In this document: in pieces, positions 1-8,929 of the stretch
How the letters are laid out: the number at the start of each line of letters is the position of its first letter
Numbering within the stretch: the stretch's first letter is position 1
From: Candidatus Nomurabacteria bacterium RIFCSPHIGHO2_12_FULL_37_29
GTDB lineage: Bacteria; Patescibacteriota; Minisyncoccia; Phycocordibacterales; UBA9973
Length of the DNA stretch: 32,662 nt
Assembly (NCBI GenBank): GCA_001785675.1
Contig: MFUJ01000021.1
Location: 2,139-34,800, forward strand
Reading direction: 5' to 3'
The notes under the pieces: model-generated
What the model saw: only the letters and a program-made list of their open reading frames with translations
What the model was told of the DNA's origin: nothing
Databases searched by the model: none
Position numbers and translations under genes: made by a program

Positions 1-417
1 GCCACAAAAGGCGGAGGAGCTTATCTTAATGAAAGAGAAATAAAGGTTAATAATATTCTTGATCCCAAAAAAATAACCATTATATACACATGTGGCTATA
101 AGATAGAGTATAATTATTTTAGTAGAGTAATGAGTTCTCTGTGTAGTAAGGGTTGTAAGAGAATTATAAATAATTGGTCAGCTGCCTTTGAGTATTGCAT
201 GCTTGCTTCTGGTAAGGTTGAATCAGTTATTACTGATGGTATTGAAATTCATGATTTTGCTGCAGGTAAGCTTATCGCCCTTGAAGCTGGTGCAAAAATA
301 ATTGATTTTACTGGAAAAGGAGAAAAAGAATACATTAACACTAAATTTATTGTGAGCAATACGGATGAAATTAACGAATATGTTTTAGGTATAATTAAAC
401 CTTTACAAAAAAGTTAA
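1..417 (+). CDS. Inositol monophosphatase family protein, C-terminal part (5' truncated)
   Basis: The frame is open from the first base to a TAA at 415-417, giving 138 residues with no start in the window. Near its beginning it reads ATKGGGAYLNE, like the family block in which a small Gly-rich turn precedes the N-G/E-x-x-I strand. Further on, IHDFAAGKLIALEAGAKI matches the conserved D-x-A-A-G...EAG segment; in the family that Asp is a metal ligand. Such enzymes dephosphorylate inositol phosphate, fructose bisphosphate or PAP, and the substrate cannot be told here. The internal ATG at 130 is not the start, because homologous sequence continues upstream of it. The usual W-D before A-A-G is H-D here. 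Confidence 0.75.
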   Translation, partial: ATKGGGAYLNEREIKVNNILDPKKITIIYTCGYKIEYNYFSRVMSSLCSKGCKRIINNWSAAFEYCMLASGKVESVITDGIEIHDFAAGKLIALEAGAKIIDFTGKGEKEYINTKFIVSNTDEINEYVLGIIKPLQKS

Positions 418-430
418 TTAATGCTATACT
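402..430 (+). promoter_or_regulatory. Promoter of the DEAD-box helicase gene
   Basis: TTTACA (402-407), a 17-bp spacer and an extended -10 TGcTATACT (422-430). The predicted transcript starts near 437, leaving a leader of about 37 nt before the ATG at 474. The -35 overlaps the last codons of the upstream phosphatase gene. Confidence 0.6.
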
Positions 431-473
431 CAATATATCATTCTCACTAGTTGCATTTTGGGGATGACCCATT

Positions 474-1757
474 ATGTACAGAACTAATTCGACTGCTCCG
501 AAGAAATTCGGCAGTCACACTTCTACTTTTCGAGCAAAACCTCGTTTTGGTAGTGGAACAAAAAAAATATTCAGCAATAATTCTCGACCTACTTTCAAAA
601 GTAAATTTGGAGGTAATAAAAGCAACAAAAGATCCCGGGGTGAGCGGATAGATTTTTCTCGTTTCATAAAAAAAGGGATACACACAGAAGAAAAGCCCTA
701 TGTATCGAAACATACTTTCGCGGATTTTCCTTTTAATGCTCAGCTTCACAAGAATATTGCAAAAGCAGGCTATATTCATCCTCGTCCAATTCAAGACCAA
801 TCAATCCATGCAATACTAGAGCATAAGGATGTTTTCGGTATGGCGAACACTGGTACCGGTAAAACTGCGGCATTCCTCCTTCCACTAATTGAAAAAATTT
901 CAAAAACCAAAGGACAAAATAAGAGGGAAACAGTTTTGATCATGGCGCCTACTCGTGAACTTGCGCTTCAGATTGAAAGTGATTTTAAAAATCTCGCTTT
1001 TGGATTCGGAATGTTTTCTGTGGCTTGTGTGGGCGGACTTCCAATAATGAGACAGATTGGTGAAATAAAAAGAGGAGTATCTTTTGTTATTGGTACTCCG
1101 GGACGCTTGCGTGACCTTTTGGACAGAAAAGTTTTAGATTTATCTACATGTCACTCTGTGGTGCTCGACGAAGCGGACAGGATGCTCGATATGGGATTTC
1201 GAGATGATATGGTTTATATAATTGGTAAAACCGCCAAGGAAAAACAAACTCTTTTCTTCTCGGCGACCCTTTCGAGCGAAATTAAAAAATTAACCGAGCA
1301 ATATTTAAAAGAACCCATTTTTATTTCTGTTATTTCTGGTGAAACAGCCAAAAATATTGATCAAGATATCGTACGCACTAGAAGTAAAGAAGAAAAATTA
1401 GAAAAATTACACGAGGTCTTAAAAAGAGATGGCTCGGATAAAGTTTTAATTTTCCGTGAAATGAAACACAGCGTGGATACTCTTGCAAAAGAACTTGCTC
1501 ACTTTGGATTTAAAGTGGGCGCTATTCACGGTGACAAAAGAAGTCGAGAACGTATTCGAATACTGGATTCCTTTAAAAAAGATCACATCAATGTTTTAAT
1601 AGCGACAGACGTCGCGGCGAGGGGATTGGACATTCCAGATGTGACTCATGTTATCAACTACGATGTGCCACAAACATACGACACCTATGTGCATCGCATC
1701 GGCCGAACCGGTCGCTCAGGGAAAAAGGGAACAGCGCTGACCTTCGTGCCAGGGTAA
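474..1757 (+). CDS. DEAD-box ATP-dependent RNA helicase (RhlE-like)
   Basis: A 427-residue protein with ordered DEAD-box motifs: Q-motif region with GYIHPRPIQ (about 82-110), Walker A ANTGTGKT (124-131), PTREL (159-163), TPGR (208-211), DEAD (232-235), SAT (263-265) and HRIGRTGR (407-414). It should unwind short RNA duplexes using ATP, in ribosome assembly or RNA decay. Residues 1-60 are a basic, Ser/Asn/Gly-rich tail, so the RNA-binding tail is N-terminal rather than C-terminal. The protein ends only 13 residues after motif VI, shorter than usual for domain 2, and the next gene's promoter begins at once. Start 474 follows a GGGG run (460-463); an ATG at 464 is out of frame. The exact subfamily is uncertain. 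Confidence 0.9.
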   Translation: MYRTNSTAPKKFGSHTSTFRAKPRFGSGTKKIFSNNSRPTFKSKFGGNKSNKRSRGERIDFSRFIKKGIHTEEKPYVSKHTFADFPFNAQLHKNIAKAGYIHPRPIQDQSIHAILEHKDVFGMANTGTGKTAAFLLPLIEKISKTKGQNKRETVLIMAPTRELALQIESDFKNLAFGFGMFSVACVGGLPIMRQIGEIKRGVSFVIGTPGRLRDLLDRKVLDLSTCHSVVLDEADRMLDMGFRDDMVYIIGKTAKEKQTLFFSATLSSEIKKLTEQYLKEPIFISVISGETAKNIDQDIVRTRSKEEKLEKLHEVLKRDGSDKVLIFREMKHSVDTLAKELAHFGFKVGAIHGDKRSRERIRILDSFKKDHINVLIATDVAARGLDIPDVTHVINYDVPQTYDTYVHRIGRTGRSGKKGTALTFVPG

Positions 1758-1764
1758 TTGCGTA

Positions 1765-1773
1765 TGATATAAT
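1765..1773 (+). promoter_or_regulatory. Extended -10 of a leaderless gene
   Basis: TGaTATAAT, with the hexamer at 1768-1773, lies 7 nt before the ATG at 1781, so transcription should begin at or next to the start codon. No good -35 is seen, as is common for extended -10 promoters. This decides against the in-frame ATG at 1772, which lies inside the -10. Confidence 0.65.
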
Positions 1774-1780
1774 GAGCTCT

Positions 1781-2239
1781 ATGGCTACAGGAGACGGACA
1801 ACCAGGGGATCCAAGAACAGAAGCAGCTATAACATTTCAAGTTAAAAAGGAAGGTGTTTCTGCTGATTTTCTCAACTCTTTTATGATGGTTTCTATGCAA
1901 TGCAAGGCACTTTTAAAATTGGATGAAGAAAAATTTCCATTGAGGCATTACGGTTCTTCTGAAGCAAATGTAAGAGGAAAAATACTAGAAGCATCTCAAA
2001 AATTTATTACTTATACGGACTATATGACCAAAGGAGGAGAGGATGATAAAATTGATGGATTTGCTCTGGAAGATTTTTTAACAGAAAGAGGTAGAGAAAT
2101 CGTTGCTAGATTAGATGCAATTGTTTTAGAAATTAACGATATTTTTAAATTACATCCAGAAGATTTTGATATAAATGAAATATTTATTCGTTTAACGGAG
2201 CTTCATGACCTTGTAGACAATCAAGGTAGCTATCGTTAG
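1781..2239 (+). CDS. Hypothetical protein, acidic and helical
   Basis: I do not recognise this 152-residue protein. It begins MATGDGQPGDPRTE, has no signal peptide or membrane segment, and the rest alternates charged and aliphatic residues in a way that suggests several alpha helices. It is rich in Asp/Glu toward the C-terminus (HPEDFDINEIFIRLTELHD). The ATG at 1781 is preferred over 1772 because the latter overlaps a -10 hexamer. It is a single-gene unit, convergent with rpmB, whose stop is 18 nt away. An A/T-only inverted repeat (2246-2263) between the two stops could act as a weak bidirectional terminator. Confidence 0.7.
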   Translation: MATGDGQPGDPRTEAAITFQVKKEGVSADFLNSFMMVSMQCKALLKLDEEKFPLRHYGSSEANVRGKILEASQKFITYTDYMTKGGEDDKIDGFALEDFLTERGREIVARLDAIVLEINDIFKLHPEDFDINEIFIRLTELHDLVDNQGSYR

Positions 2240-2256
2240 ATAATGAAAATAAAAAT

Positions 2257-2508
2257 TTATTTTGCCTGTATCAATCCAGCTTTGAGTAAAGTGGTATAAG
2301 CACCGTTTTTCTTCATTGTACGGAAGCCCTGGACGGATGCTTCTACTTTTATAGATTTATTTAGTTCAGGAATAAAAATCTTCTTCTTTTGAAGATTTAA
2401 ATATTTTCGCTTCTTGCCAGTCGGATTAAATTTAGTGGCGCGGGTTCGGTTGGAATATCCTCCGCCGACGATTGAACCTTTTTTTGTTATTACGCATATT
2501 TTCGCCAT
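2257..2508 (-). CDS. rpmB: 50S ribosomal protein bL28
   Basis: An 83-residue basic protein. MAKICVITKKG followed by SNRTRATKF matches the bL28 N-terminus, and KVEASVQGFRTMKKNG matches the conserved V-S-x-x-G-x-R-T block. It binds 23S rRNA in the large subunit. Length is near the family norm (about 60-80). It is transcribed alone on the minus strand, divergent from the M50 protease with only 32 nt between the two starts, so their promoters must overlap. On its own strand, TAACAT (2518-2523) is a possible -10 for a nearly leaderless mRNA. Confidence 0.92.
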   Translation of the reverse strand: MAKICVITKKGSIVGGGYSNRTRATKFNPTGKKRKYLNLQKKKIFIPELNKSIKVEASVQGFRTMKKNGAYTTLLKAGLIQAK

Positions 2509-2540
2509 AGGTTTTTTATGTTATCATTACATACAAGTTT

Positions 2541-3161
2541 ATGCAAGCAACCGATACGATTTTTTATATAGTCATACTTGTAATATCAGTCGTGATTCAC
2601 GAGGTCTCGCACGGCTTTGTAGCAGAATATTTTGGTGATAAAACTGCGCGCTATGCCGGACGTCTGACTTTGAATCCGCTTGTTCATCTAGATCTTTTTG
2701 GTTCGATTCTTTTGCCGGCACTTTTAATTTTATCCCATTCTCCTTTTTTGTTTGGCTGGGCAAAACCGGTGCCATACAATCCAAACAATCTGAGCAACAA
2801 GAAATGGGGGACCATGTGGGTGGCCGCGGCTGGGGTGCTTGCCAACTTTTTCATTGCCGTTATCTTTGGTCTCATTATCCGTCTGGCTCCCAGTCTTACT
2901 TTACCAGCCGGTTTCTATTTTATAACTTCTACAATAGTAATAGTGAATTTGGCGCTAGCATTATTCAACTTAATTCCCATTCCTCCGCTTGATGGCTCTA
3001 AAATACTTTTTTCTTTCCTACCGTATTCATTTTCTAAGTGGGTAACTCTCTTTGAGCAATACTCTCTCATTTTGCTTCTTGTCTTTATTGTTTTCTTTTC
3101 CAGCTATTTATATCCCATATTGTCTTATCTTTTTCATTTAATCACCGGTCTCTCTTTTTAA
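2541..3161 (+). CDS. Site-2 protease family (M50) membrane metalloprotease
   Basis: A 206-residue polytopic protein. HEVSH (residues 20-24) in the first hydrophobic segment is the zinc-binding HExxH motif, and [10 protein letters not shown] (143-152) supplies the third ligand (Asp151) in a later segment. These are the two hallmarks of M50 proteases that cut within the membrane. It lacks a PDZ domain and is of the short type, unlike RseP. Substrate unknown; processing of anchored regulators or signal-peptide remnants is the usual role. Extended -10 TGtTATCAT (2519-2527) lies 13 nt before the ATG. It ends 86 nt before rpsL and is separated from it by the rpsL promoter. Confidence 0.85.
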   Translation: MQATDTIFYIVILVISVVIHEVSHGFVAEYFGDKTARYAGRLTLNPLVHLDLFGSILLPALLILSHSPFLFGWAKPVPYNPNNLSNKKWGTMWVAAAGVLANFFIAVIFGLIIRLAPSLTLPAGFYFITSTIVIVNLALALFNLIPIPPLDGSKILFSFLPYSFSKWVTLFEQYSLILLLVFIVFFSSYLYPILSYLFHLITGLSF

Positions 3162-3163
3162 TA

Positions 3164-3192
3164 TTGCAATTTTCCACAGTTTATAGTACATT
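3164..3192 (+). promoter_or_regulatory. Promoter of the rpsL-rpsG-fusA operon
   Basis: TTGCAA (3164-3169), 17 bp, TACATT (3187-3192). The predicted start near 3199 falls at the base of the hairpin at 3200-3221. TATAGT (3182-3187) is a competing -10, but it has no well-spaced -35. Confidence 0.45.
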
Positions 3193-3199
3193 ATTCTGT

Positions 3200-3232
3200 A
3201 GTCCCTTTCGAGTCTGGGACTCTTTTGTTTTG
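3200..3232 (+). promoter_or_regulatory. 5' leader hairpin with U-rich tail, rpsL operon
   Basis: AGTCCC (3200-3205) pairs with GGGACT (3216-3221) around a 10-nt loop, followed by CTTTTGTTTTG. The same order (promoter, hairpin at the transcription start, U-run split by one G) precedes tuf and rpsS. It resembles a promoter-proximal attenuator or a stabilising 5' hairpin. Confidence 0.5.
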
Positions 3233-3247
3233 CAGGAAATCAATTTA

Positions 3248-3670
3248 ATGCCAACAATTAATCAATTAATTAAAAAGCCGAGAGTCAAAGTCCATTCTAA
3301 ACACAAGACAGTTGCTCTAGCGAAGGGTTTTAATGTTCTTAAAAATAGACCAGTTTTTTTCCCTGCTCCCTTTAAACGAGGTGTTTGTACAAAAGTTTCA
3401 ACGACAACCCCAAAGAAGCCAAACTCAGCACTCCGAAAGATTGCCAGAGTGCGTTTAACTAACGGCATGGAAGTTACGGCTTATATTCCAGGCGAAGGTC
3501 ATAATTTACAGGAACACTCAGTGGTTATGCTTCGAGGAGGACGTGTGAAAGACTTGATTGGAGTAAGATATCACATTGTGCGTGGAGTGCTCGACACGCA
3601 AGGAGTAGAAAAGAGGAGACAAGGACGATCTCTCTATGGTAACAAAAAGCCGAAAGAAAACAAGAAATAG
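3248..3670 (+). CDS. rpsL: 30S ribosomal protein uS12
   Basis: A 140-residue decoding-centre protein. It starts [12 protein letters not shown], has [11 protein letters not shown] and [12 protein letters not shown], and ends NKKPKENKK, all standard uS12 blocks. ATG 3248 matches the universal N-terminus; a longer in-frame reading from 3164 would run through the promoter and leader. Between KHKTVAL and KRGVCT it carries an extra segment of about 13 residues relative to the E. coli protein; B. subtilis S12 has an insertion at the same place. The Lys of PKKPNS, where streptomycin-resistance changes occur, is present. First gene of a three-gene operon. Confidence 0.96.
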   Translation: MPTINQLIKKPRVKVHSKHKTVALAKGFNVLKNRPVFFPAPFKRGVCTKVSTTTPKKPNSALRKIARVRLTNGMEVTAYIPGEGHNLQEHSVVMLRGGRVKDLIGVRYHIVRGVLDTQGVEKRRQGRSLYGNKKPKENKK

Positions 3671-3696
3671 AATTTATAAATTTTTATAAAATAAAA

Positions 3697-4167
3697 ATGA
3701 GACGAAAAGTTAAAAATCGAAATATAGTAGAACCAGACTTCATATATAATTCTCAGAAATTAGAGAAGTTTATTAATTACATTATGTGGTCTGGGAAAAA
3801 AGAAACTTCCCGAAAGGTTATGTATGCTGCTTTTGATATCATCAAAGAAAAAACAGGCAACCCAAACCCATTGGAAGTTTTTGATTTAGCACTAAAAAAT
3901 GCTGGTCCTTCAACCGAAGTACGTTCCAAGCGTATTGGAGGCGCGAATTACCAGGTGCCGATAGAGGTCCGGTCTGAACGCAGACTCGCACTCGCTATGC
4001 GCTGGATACGTGATGCGGCTCGAGGGGGAAAGGGCAAACCAATGCACCTGAAACTCGCCGATGAATTGATCTCAGCCTCAAAAAATGAAGGTTCGGCTAT
4101 TAAAAAGAAAGAAGACACTCATAAAATGGCAGAGGCCAACAAAGCCTTCGCGCATTTTGCTTGGTAG
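3697..4167 (+). CDS. rpsG: 30S ribosomal protein uS7
   Basis: A 156-residue protein that nucleates assembly of the 30S head. Visible blocks are MRRKVKNRN, KLEKFINYIMWSGKK, NAGPSTEVRSKRIGGANYQV (the beta-hairpin region) and a C-terminus ending in NKAFAHFAW, close to the family's N-R-A-F-A-H-Y/F-R-W. Length equals the bacterial norm. It lies 26 nt after rpsL and 9 nt before fusA, consistent with one transcript. Confidence 0.96.
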   Translation: MRRKVKNRNIVEPDFIYNSQKLEKFINYIMWSGKKETSRKVMYAAFDIIKEKTGNPNPLEVFDLALKNAGPSTEVRSKRIGGANYQVPIEVRSERRLALAMRWIRDAARGGKGKPMHLKLADELISASKNEGSAIKKKEDTHKMAEANKAFAHFAW

Positions 4168-4176
4168 TTTAAATAT

Positions 4177-6324
4177 ATGGAACGAGACTATCCTCTAGAG
4201 AAAGTTAGAAATATTGGAATCATTGCCCACATTGACGCGGGTAAGACTACCACAACAGAACGTGTGCTTTTTTATACTGGAGTATCGCACAAAATAGGTG
4301 AAGTTCACGACGGCGAGACGACGACAGACTGGATGGAGCAGGAACGAGAACGTGGTATTACCATTACTTCTGCGGCTGTAACCTGTTTTTGGACACCTAC
4401 GTATGCGCTGACAGATAAAACTAAAAAGCATCGTTTTAATATTATTGATACTCCTGGACACATTGACTTTACCGTAGAAGTAAAAAGGTCATTACGAGTG
4501 CTCGATGGGGCAGTCGTTGTATTTGACGGTGTGGCTGGAGTAGAGCCCCAATCTGAAACAAACTGGCGTTATGCCGACGAAGCAAAAGTGCCTCGCGTTT
4601 GTTTTGTAAATAAATTAGATAGAACCGGCGCTTCCTTTGAACATTCATTTTCGACTATTTTAGACAGACTTAGTAAAAAAGCTGTACGTGTACAAATTCC
4701 TATCGGTCTAGAAGAAAAGTTTGAAGGAGTTATTGATATTCTTCGTATGAAGGCTTACTATTTTGAAGGAGAAATGGGTAATCAAGTTGTTGAAAAAGAG
4801 ATTCCGGAAAGTTTATTAGCTGACGCGGAAAAGTATCATAGTGAATTGGTTGAGAAAATAGTTGAAACTGATGAAGTTATGATGACTGAATATTTAGAAG
4901 GCATGATTCCTGGTTTTGATGTATTAAAGAAAACTCTTCGTAAGGCTGTAATAGCTAATGAAATTTTTCCAGTATTTGCCGGTTCTGCATTAAAGAATAA
5001 AGGCGTTCAGCTTGTCCTGGATGCCGTGGTGGACTATTTACCATCACCACTTGATATACCAGCTATTTCTGGCATTGACCCTAATACTGAGGAGCCAATT
5101 GTTAGGCATGCTTCAGACGCAGAACCTTTCGCTGCACTTGCTTTCAAAATAGCGACTGATCCATTTGTTGGGCAGATTATTTTCTTTCGTGTTTATTCCG
5201 GGACTCTTTCAGCTGGTAGTTATGTTTATAATCCGCGCACGCGCAATAAAGAGCGCATCGGACGAATTTTACGCATGCACGCTAACGATAGAGAAGAAGT
5301 GAAGCAAGTCTTTGCTGGAGAGATAGCCGCAGCTGTTGGGCTGAAAGATACAATTACCTCCGATACTATTTGCGATGAAAATAAATCAATTATTCTAGAC
5401 AGAATTGTTTTCCCTGAACCGGTTATATCACTTCGTATTGAACCCAGAACAAAAGCAGATCAAGAAAAAATGGGTATGGCTCTCAACAGACTTGCGCAAG
5501 AAGACCCGACTTTTAAAGTATCTACTGATCAAGAAACAGGAGAGACTATCATCGCCGGCATGGGGGAATTACATTTGGAAATTATTGTGGATCGCATGAA
5601 ACGCGAGTTTACCGTGGAGGCCAATGTAGGTAAACCGCAAGTGGCGTACCGTGAGACGATCAGTGGCATTGCGGAAGCGGAAGGAAAATATATCAAGCAG
5701 TCTGGTGGACGCGGAAATTATGGGCATGTGAAAATAAAAGTTAAGCCGATGGTCTTGTTGACTAAAGAAGAACTGGAAGATTTACCTAAAAACACAAAAA
5801 GATCGCCTGGTTTTGAATTTATAAATACTATCAGAGGAGGAGTAATCCCACAGGAATATATTGCGCCCTGCGAGAAGGGGTTTAAGGAGGGACTAGACAG
5901 GGGAATTTTAGCTGGTTTTAGAATGGTAAATGTTTCAGTGGAGCTTTGGGATGGCAGTTATCACGAAGTTGACTCGAATGAAATGGCTTTCAAAATCGCC
6001 TCATCGATGGCTGTGCAGGATGCGTGTAGACGTGCGAATCCAGTAATTCTAGAGCCGATGATGAAAGTAGAAGTTGTGACTCCGGACAAATTCATGGGAG
6101 ATGTCACGGGTAATCTTTCCTCGAAGCGCGCGCTTATTGAAGGAATGGAAGACCGTGGAATGAATAAAGTAATCAAGGCGATAGTGCCTCTCTCTGAAAT
6201 GTTCGGGTACATGACCGGTTTGCGCTCCATGACCGAAGGTCGCGCATCGTTTACTATGGAATTTTTCCGTTACGATATTGTGCCTAACAACGTTGCGGAG
6301 ACTATTATTGCAGCGAGGAAATAG
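4177..6324 (+). CDS. fusA: Translation elongation factor G
   Basis: A 715-residue translational GTPase that drives translocation. G1 AHIDAGKT (17-24), G3 DTPGH (91-95) and G4 NKLD (145-148) are intact, and the C-terminal [16 protein letters not shown] block is typical of domain V. Length is close to the usual 690-705. It is the third gene of the operon, 9 nt after rpsG. tuf, which often follows fusA, is absent here; the next gene is pyrD with its own -10 box, and tuf lies 3.3 kb downstream at the head of the S10 cluster. Confidence 0.97.
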   Translation: MERDYPLEKVRNIGIIAHIDAGKTTTTERVLFYTGVSHKIGEVHDGETTTDWMEQERERGITITSAAVTCFWTPTYALTDKTKKHRFNIIDTPGHIDFTVEVKRSLRVLDGAVVVFDGVAGVEPQSETNWRYADEAKVPRVCFVNKLDRTGASFEHSFSTILDRLSKKAVRVQIPIGLEEKFEGVIDILRMKAYYFEGEMGNQVVEKEIPESLLADAEKYHSELVEKIVETDEVMMTEYLEGMIPGFDVLKKTLRKAVIANEIFPVFAGSALKNKGVQLVLDAVVDYLPSPLDIPAISGIDPNTEEPIVRHASDAEPFAALAFKIATDPFVGQIIFFRVYSGTLSAGSYVYNPRTRNKERIGRILRMHANDREEVKQVFAGEIAAAVGLKDTITSDTICDENKSIILDRIVFPEPVISLRIEPRTKADQEKMGMALNRLAQEDPTFKVSTDQETGETIIAGMGELHLEIIVDRMKREFTVEANVGKPQVAYRETISGIAEAEGKYIKQSGGRGNYGHVKIKVKPMVLLTKEELEDLPKNTKRSPGFEFINTIRGGVIPQEYIAPCEKGFKEGLDRGILAGFRMVNVSVELWDGSYHEVDSNEMAFKIASSMAVQDACRRANPVILEPMMKVEVVTPDKFMGDVTGNLSSKRALIEGMEDRGMNKVIKAIVPLSEMFGYMTGLRSMTEGRASFTMEFFRYDIVPNNVAETIIAARK

Positions 6325-6330
6325 TATAAT
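6325..6330 (+). promoter_or_regulatory. -10 box of leaderless pyrD
   Basis: A perfect TATAAT 6 nt before the pyrD ATG, overlapping the fusA stop (TAG, 6322-6324) by position. It predicts an mRNA with essentially no 5' leader. No clear -35 is visible. Confidence 0.6.
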
Positions 6331-6336
6331 CTAGGG

Positions 6337-7407
6337 ATGCTTTACACACCCTTTTACGACCCCGAAAAATCATACGAAGAAAATTTTACACAAGGTCCCT
6401 TCGGTGCTTTTGCTGACGGAGAGGAATTGAAAGAAGAGGATGAACCCCAATTTGATTTTTTTGGTTTTAAAGTAAATTCCCCATTTGGGATTCCTGCTGG
6501 ACCACTCATAAATGGTAATTTTGTTAAAGGTGCGCTCGATAAAGGTTTCGATATTGTAACTTATAAAACAGTACGAAGCAGGAAATATCCTTGTCATCCA
6601 TGGCCAAATGTTTTGTCAGTAAAAATTGATGGAGATCTAACTGAAGATATAGCACAGGGGAAATTAGTGGCGGATAGAAATTATCACGAACCACTTTCCA
6701 TCACTAATTCTTTCGGTGTACCATCTTTTGATCCAGAATTTTGGCAAAAAGATTTGACGAATGTAATTAGAAATACACATCCTGGACAAATAGTCGTTGG
6801 CTCTTTTCAGGGTACAAAAAAAGAAGGACAGAGTGTGGAAGATTATATAAATGATTATGCTATTGTTGCAGGGCTCATGAAAGAAATAGGTGTGCCGGTA
6901 GTTGAAGTAAATTTGAGTTGTCCGAATGAAGGGACGAACAACTTGCTTTGTTATGATACAGAGCGAAGCGCGAAAGTGGTTCGCACGATAAAAGAAGTCA
7001 TCAGAAATACTCCACTGATTATTAAAATAGCTTATAATAAAGATTACGATGCATTAAAAAATTTTGTAAAAGAAGTTGGACTTGTCGTGCAAGGTATTTC
7101 CGTTATTAATACAATTTCTGCAGAAATTGTGGATGAAAATGATAGACAAGCGTTGCCCGGGGAAGGGAGATTGCGAAGCGGTGTGTGTGGCCATGCTATT
7201 AAATGGGCAGGACTCGATATGGTAAAAAAATTAAAAAAACTTAGAGAAGAATTGGGATACAAATACATCATTGTTGGCGTCGGTGGAGTAACTACGGCAG
7301 ATGATTTTTTTGAATATCAAAAGGCAGGTGCAGACATCGTGATGTCCGCGACTGGGGCGATGTGGAACCCGTATCTTGCGAAAGAAATTAAAGAAAGGTT
7401 AAGATAA
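6337..7407 (+). CDS. pyrD: Dihydroorotate dehydrogenase family protein
   Basis: A 356-residue FMN TIM-barrel protein. GIPAGP (51-56), TYKT (75-78), NLSCPN (192-197) and a C-terminal phosphate-binding VGVGGVTTADDF segment with Gly-Ala-Gly-like turns match dihydroorotate dehydrogenases. It should oxidise dihydroorotate to orotate. It starts pyrD-pyrE-pyrF (gaps of 4 nt, then a 4-nt overlap), which supports the pyrimidine role. It is longer than the class 1A enzymes (about 310) and lacks the N-terminal membrane helix of class 2, so the electron acceptor cannot be assigned. The N-terminal 35 residues are unusually acidic. Confidence 0.85.
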   Translation: MLYTPFYDPEKSYEENFTQGPFGAFADGEELKEEDEPQFDFFGFKVNSPFGIPAGPLINGNFVKGALDKGFDIVTYKTVRSRKYPCHPWPNVLSVKIDGDLTEDIAQGKLVADRNYHEPLSITNSFGVPSFDPEFWQKDLTNVIRNTHPGQIVVGSFQGTKKEGQSVEDYINDYAIVAGLMKEIGVPVVEVNLSCPNEGTNNLLCYDTERSAKVVRTIKEVIRNTPLIIKIAYNKDYDALKNFVKEVGLVVQGISVINTISAEIVDENDRQALPGEGRLRSGVCGHAIKWAGLDMVKKLKKLREELGYKYIIVGVGGVTTADDFFEYQKAGADIVMSATGAMWNPYLAKEIKERLR

Positions 7408-7411
7408 ATTT

Positions 7412-8035
7412 ATGCGAGACATAATCAGTATTTTAAAAAGCGTAGGAGCTATTGTTACTCACAGCCACTTTGTAGGTACCTCTGGTAGACATATGCCAGG
7501 ATATATAAAAAAGGATAAATTAACTATGCATACAAAAACCACATCAGAGGTTGGAAAGCTTTTCGCTAATAAATTTAAAAATAAAAATATAGAGGCTGTA
7601 GTTGCTCCTGCGGTAGGAGGAATTCCCTTATCTCAGTGGACAGCATATCATTTAAGTCAAATAACAAAAAAAGATGTCTTGAGTTTATATACAGAAAAAG
7701 ATGAAAAAAGTAACCAAATTTTCAAGAGAGGTTATGACTTGGTCGTCAAAAATAAAAGAGTCCTTATTATTGAAGATGCTACAACAACTGGTGGTTCAGT
7801 AAAAAAAGTAGTTAGTAGTGTGAAAAAAGCTGGGGGAAAAATAGTTACAGTATGCGTTATGATAAATCGAGACCCAAAATTAGTAAATTCTAAGAGTGTC
7901 GGGGCACCATTTTCTTCACTTGGAATTTTTAAAGTTCCTTCATACAAAGAAAAAGATTGTCCGCTATGCAAAAAGCATATTCCTATTGATACCGAAACAG
8001 GATGGGGTAAAAAATATTTGGAATACAAAATATGA
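7412..8035 (+). CDS. pyrE: Orotate phosphoribosyltransferase
   Basis: A 207-residue type I PRTase. VLIIEDATTTGGS (117-129) is the PRPP-binding motif and APAVGGIPLS (65-74) the loop near the substrate. The C-terminal CPLCKKHIPI (C183, C186) is seen in the longer PyrE subgroup and could bind metal, though only two Cys are present. It joins orotate to PRPP to give OMP. It lies 4 nt after pyrD and overlaps pyrF by 4 nt (ATGA), so translation is probably coupled. It ends in TGA, so TGA is a stop in this organism. Confidence 0.9.
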   Translation: MRDIISILKSVGAIVTHSHFVGTSGRHMPGYIKKDKLTMHTKTTSEVGKLFANKFKNKNIEAVVAPAVGGIPLSQWTAYHLSQITKKDVLSLYTEKDEKSNQIFKRGYDLVVKNKRVLIIEDATTTGGSVKKVVSSVKKAGGKIVTVCVMINRDPKLVNSKSVGAPFSSLGIFKVPSYKEKDCPLCKKHIPIDTETGWGKKYLEYKI

Positions 8036-8832
8036 TCATCGATAAATACAACATAAGAGCGGAAAAAATAAACTCATTGCTGTGTGTTGGTTTAGATCCT
8101 GACCTTGAAAAATTACCAGAAAAATTTAAAGCTCTTAAACACCCTCAGTTTGAATTTAATAAATATATTATAGAAGAAACACATGAGTATGTATCAGCTT
8201 ACAAACCCAACATGGGTTCTTATGAGGTAAGAGGAAAAGACGGATGGGAAGATTTGGCTATGACCATGGAATATTTGCGAGAAAAACATCCCGACATTTT
8301 TACTATTTGTGATGCCAAAAGGGGAGATATCGGTTATACAAACGAACTTTATGCCAAAGCCATCTTTGATATATTAGGTTTTGATGCAGTTACACTTCAC
8401 CCTTATTTAGGTAAGGAGGCTCTTAAGCCATTTTTAGACAGAAAAGATAAAGTATCTATTATTTTATGTAGAACATCAAATCTCGGCGCGGGAGAATTGC
8501 AGGATTTAAAAATAGACGGCAAACAACTTTGGCAGATAGTTGCTGAAAAAATTTCTAAAGAATGGAACATCAATCACAACTGTATGCTTGTAGTTGGTGC
8601 AACATACCCAGAAGAATTAGGGGAGATAAGGAAAATAGTTGGCGAACTCACTTTGCTTGTGCCGGGTATTGGTACTCAAGGTGGAAGTGTGAAAGAAGTT
8701 ATGAATAAGGGGATGAATGTAAATAAAATGGGATTAATAATGTCTTCCTCAAAAGCCATAATTTTTAGCCCCAACCCCAAAGAAGAAGCTCGGAAACTTC
8801 GTGACGAGATAAGGCAACATAGCCTTGTTTAA
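8032..8832 (+). CDS. pyrF: Orotidine 5'-phosphate decarboxylase (type 2)
   Basis: A 266-residue protein. DAKRGDIGYTN (94-104) holds the catalytic Asp-Lys-x-x-Asp set (D94, K96, D99), CVGLDPDLEKLP near the N-terminus binds substrate, and VVGATYPEEL plus VPGIGTQGG (phosphate-binding) mark the longer type 2 subfamily. It makes UMP from OMP. It starts inside the pyrE stop (ATGA). The stop codon sits in CCTTGTTtAACAAGG (8823-8837), a short palindrome that might aid termination. With pyrD and pyrE it allows UMP to be made from dihydroorotate; the earlier steps are not in the window. Confidence 0.92.
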   Translation: MIIDKYNIRAEKINSLLCVGLDPDLEKLPEKFKALKHPQFEFNKYIIEETHEYVSAYKPNMGSYEVRGKDGWEDLAMTMEYLREKHPDIFTICDAKRGDIGYTNELYAKAIFDILGFDAVTLHPYLGKEALKPFLDRKDKVSIILCRTSNLGAGELQDLKIDGKQLWQIVAEKISKEWNINHNCMLVVGATYPEELGEIRKIVGELTLLVPGIGTQGGSVKEVMNKGMNVNKMGLIMSSSKAIIFSPNPKEEARKLRDEIRQHSLV

Positions 8833-8861
8833 CAAGGGTTATTGGGGAACATTCAGGGAGC

Positions 8862-8890
8862 TTGCTTTTTTAAGAGAAGTATGATATAGT
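8862..8890 (+). promoter_or_regulatory. Promoter of the anchored surface protein gene
   Basis: TTGCTT (8862-8867), 17 bp, extended -10 TGaTATAGT (8882-8890). The start is expected near 8897, 33 nt before the ATG at 8930. A second -10-like TATATT (8916-8921) closer to the ATG could give a leaderless form. Confidence 0.6.
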
Positions 8891-8929
8891 ATGCTTGCAG
8901 TTTATTAATTAATATTATATTATATAAAT

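Noticed and set aside
447-800. Minus-strand ORF of 117 codons over the helicase 5' end
   Set aside because: It is a shadow of the helicase gene with low-complexity composition and no start signals.
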